Part shown: positions 4,900 to 5,986 of the stretch, one piece after another
Numbering within the stretch: position 1 is the stretch's first letter
Layout: every line of letters starts with the position of its first letter
DNA from: Methanosarcinales archaeon
Lineage (GTDB): Archaea; Halobacteriota; Methanosarcinia; Methanosarcinales; EX4572-44
Assembly (NCBI GenBank): GCA_004212095.1
Contig: RXIJ01000104.1
Span: 1-5,986 of the forward strand
Length of the DNA stretch: 5,986 nucleotides
Direction: 5' to 3'
Notes under the pieces: model-generated
Told to the model about the DNA's origin: nothing
The model's input: only the letters and a program-made list of their open reading frames with translations
Databases searched by the model: none
Program-made: the position numbers and the translations under genes

Positions 4900-5822
4900 C
4901 GTCTGCAATACATGTCCACAACCTGAATTACACTTACCCTGACGGGACGGTTGCACTTAAGAACGTCTCGTTCAAGATTGAAAAGGGTGAATCTGTGGCA
5001 CTGATAGGTCCGAACGGTGCAGGCAAATCGACGCTACTTTTGCACTTAAACGGCATCCTGCACAGTTCCGGATCACGTGGTGCAGTTGAGATTCTTGGCG
5101 ATACTGTCAACCCAAAGAAGGTGCACGAGATGTCAGGGAAGATCGGAATTGTCTTTCAGAACCCTGATGATATGCTCTTTATGCCACTCCTCGGTGATGA
5201 TGTGGCATTCGGTCCGATCAATCTTGGCATCGAAAAAGAAGATGTGGCGAAAAGAGTCAGGGGTTCGCTCGGGCGGGTTGGGCTTGCCGGATATGAAAAT
5301 CGGGTTCCACACCATTTAAGCAGTGGCGAAAAGAAAAGGGCAGCTATAGCAACCGTGCTCTCGATGGAACCGGATATTATTGCTCTTGATGAACCGACTG
5401 CCAATATGGATCCAAAAAGCAGGAATGACCTGATAGAGATCCTTAAAAATCTGAAAGATGAAGGAAAGACGCTTCTTATCATCACACACGACGTAAACGC
5501 AATTCCTGAGCTTGCAGACCGTGTCATCGTCCTCGACAAGACCATTATTGCAGACGACACCACCCGCGACGTTTTTGCAGATACGGAGATGCTTGTTGCA
5601 GTGGGGCTTGACGTTCCTGTGATTATGCAGCTCTTTGAAGTGCTCCAGGTGTTTGGGTATCCATGCGATGTGCTTCCACTTTCAATCGGTGGTGCGGTCA
5701 GGAATCTCACAGAGACAATGGAAAACCGGGAAGGGCATATCCATCTGCACATCCACAAACATACGCACACAGCAATCGGTGATGTTCGCAGCAAGTATCA
5801 GCACCACCATACAGATGTGTGA
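4896..5822 (+). CDS. cbiO: CbiO-type ECF transporter ATPase with His-rich tail
   Basis: This ATP-binding subunit powers an ECF metal importer, likely for cobalt or nickel, at the inner face of the membrane. The start is ATG 4896 (308 residues), overlapping the cbiQ stop by four bases (ATGA) with GGTGGTG just before it; the frame is open further upstream but that part lies inside cbiQ. All ABC motifs are seen: Walker A GPNGAGKST (38-46), Q-loop FQNPDDMLF (87-95), the family signature DVAFGP (102-107), LSSGEKKRAAIA (141-152), Walker B IIALDEPT (161-168), D-loop ANMDP, and H-loop ITHD (196-199). After about 220 comes the CbiO-type C-terminal extension. It ends with nine His in the last 28 residues: a strict alternation HIHLHIHKHTH (281-291) and HHH (303-305). 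Such tails bind divalent metals in NikO/CbiO relatives and other nickel or cobalt proteins, supporting metal rather than vitamin transport. No CbiM/CbiN or NikM/NikN is adjacent. Confidence 0.94.
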   Translation: MTSAIHVHNLNYTYPDGTVALKNVSFKIEKGESVALIGPNGAGKSTLLLHLNGILHSSGSRGAVEILGDTVNPKKVHEMSGKIGIVFQNPDDMLFMPLLGDDVAFGPINLGIEKEDVAKRVRGSLGRVGLAGYENRVPHHLSSGEKKRAAIATVLSMEPDIIALDEPTANMDPKSRNDLIEILKNLKDEGKTLLIITHDVNAIPELADRVIVLDKTIIADDTTRDVFADTEMLVAVGLDVPVIMQLFEVLQVFGYPCDVLPLSIGGAVRNLTETMENREGHIHLHIHKHTHTAIGDVRSKYQHHHTDV

Positions 5823-5867
5823 TCAGTGGGCAACAGCCTTAACTATTTAGCACATTGAGTAAAACAC

Positions 5868-5986
5868 ATGACGCCAACCGAACTTAAAAAAATCAGATTG
5901 ATTGCAGACTACCAGTTTGGTCGTGGTGCCGGAAGCACCCTCTTCCCGGAAGATGTTACTATTAGTTACTCCAACACCAGACGTAT
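5868..5986 (+). CDS. PUA-domain-like archaeal protein, 5' part only
   Basis: ATG 5868 opens a frame of 39 complete codons that runs off the end of the window: MTPTELKKIRLIADYQFGRG, followed by AGSTLFPEDVTISYSNTRR. The IADYQFGRGAG..LFP pattern recalls the N-terminal segment of small archaeal PUA-domain (pseudouridine synthase and archaeosine transglycosylase) proteins, thought to bind RNA; the PUA domain itself would lie beyond the window. The gap of 45 bases after cbiO holds a weak TATA-like ACTATTTA (5842-5849) and the weak GAGT site at 5857-5860, so it may have its own promoter or be read through from cbiQO. The family call is from recognition of the motif, not a search. Confidence 0.6.
   Translation, partial: MTPTELKKIRLIADYQFGRGAGSTLFPEDVTISYSNTRR

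Noticed and set aside
5156..5794. 212-codon minus-strand ORF opposite cbiO
   Set aside because: It lies wholly antisense to a gene with complete ABC motifs, is Ser/Arg-rich with no domain pattern, and is explained by cbiO codon bias.

Overview
The window looks like a piece of a euryarchaeal chromosome. The evidence is archaeal: TATA-like promoter boxes, GGTGA/GTGAT ribosome binding sites, a short-spaced lipobox typical of archaeal lipoproteins, an archaeal-type enolase, an ATGA-coupled CbiQ/CbiO pair, and a partial PUA-domain gene of an archaeal type. A methanogen or methane-oxidising relative (Methanosarcinales/ANME-like) is plausible from overall protein style, but no marker in the window fixes the genus.

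Layout. Positions 5-1028 are a decayed IS1-family insertion sequence with imperfect terminal inverted repeats, a probable 9-bp target duplication and a transposase broken by two stops, an internal deletion and a second frameshift; even its catalytic Glu codon reads Gly. Next is a two-gene unit (1142-2472): a large FKBP-type prolyl isomerase lipoprotein, then a small membrane-anchored OB-fold protein 8 bases downstream. A T-rich stretch, a TATA-like box and an 11-bp hairpin separate this unit from enolase (2551-3813). All genes after the IS are on the plus strand.

The 313-bp gap after enolase is filled by an unusual hairpin array (about 3835-4049). It has three CTGCA...TGCAG stem-loops whose inner stem arms differ but stay complementary, a fourth stem-loop, and nested long-range inverted repeats CTCGATTG/CAATCGAG. 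I recognise no described family for it, and it is the least explained part of the window.

Downstream is an energy-coupling-factor module for a transition metal, probably cobalt or nickel. The CbiQ-type membrane protein (4127-4899) is interrupted by an apparent -1 frameshift at a run of ten T. It overlaps by ATGA with a CbiO-type ATPase (4896-5822) that ends in a His-rich tail containing HxHxHxHxHxH. No substrate-binding CbiM/CbiN (or NikM/NikN) gene is present, so the module must pair with one encoded elsewhere. The window ends inside a PUA-domain-like gene starting at 5868.

The genes do not form one pathway. The IS remnant and the hairpin array mark a rearranged stretch, while the protein genes are mainly chromosomal housekeeping or transport functions. 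The points most worth checking are the hairpin array, the T10 frameshift in cbiQ, and the metal-binding tail of CbiO.
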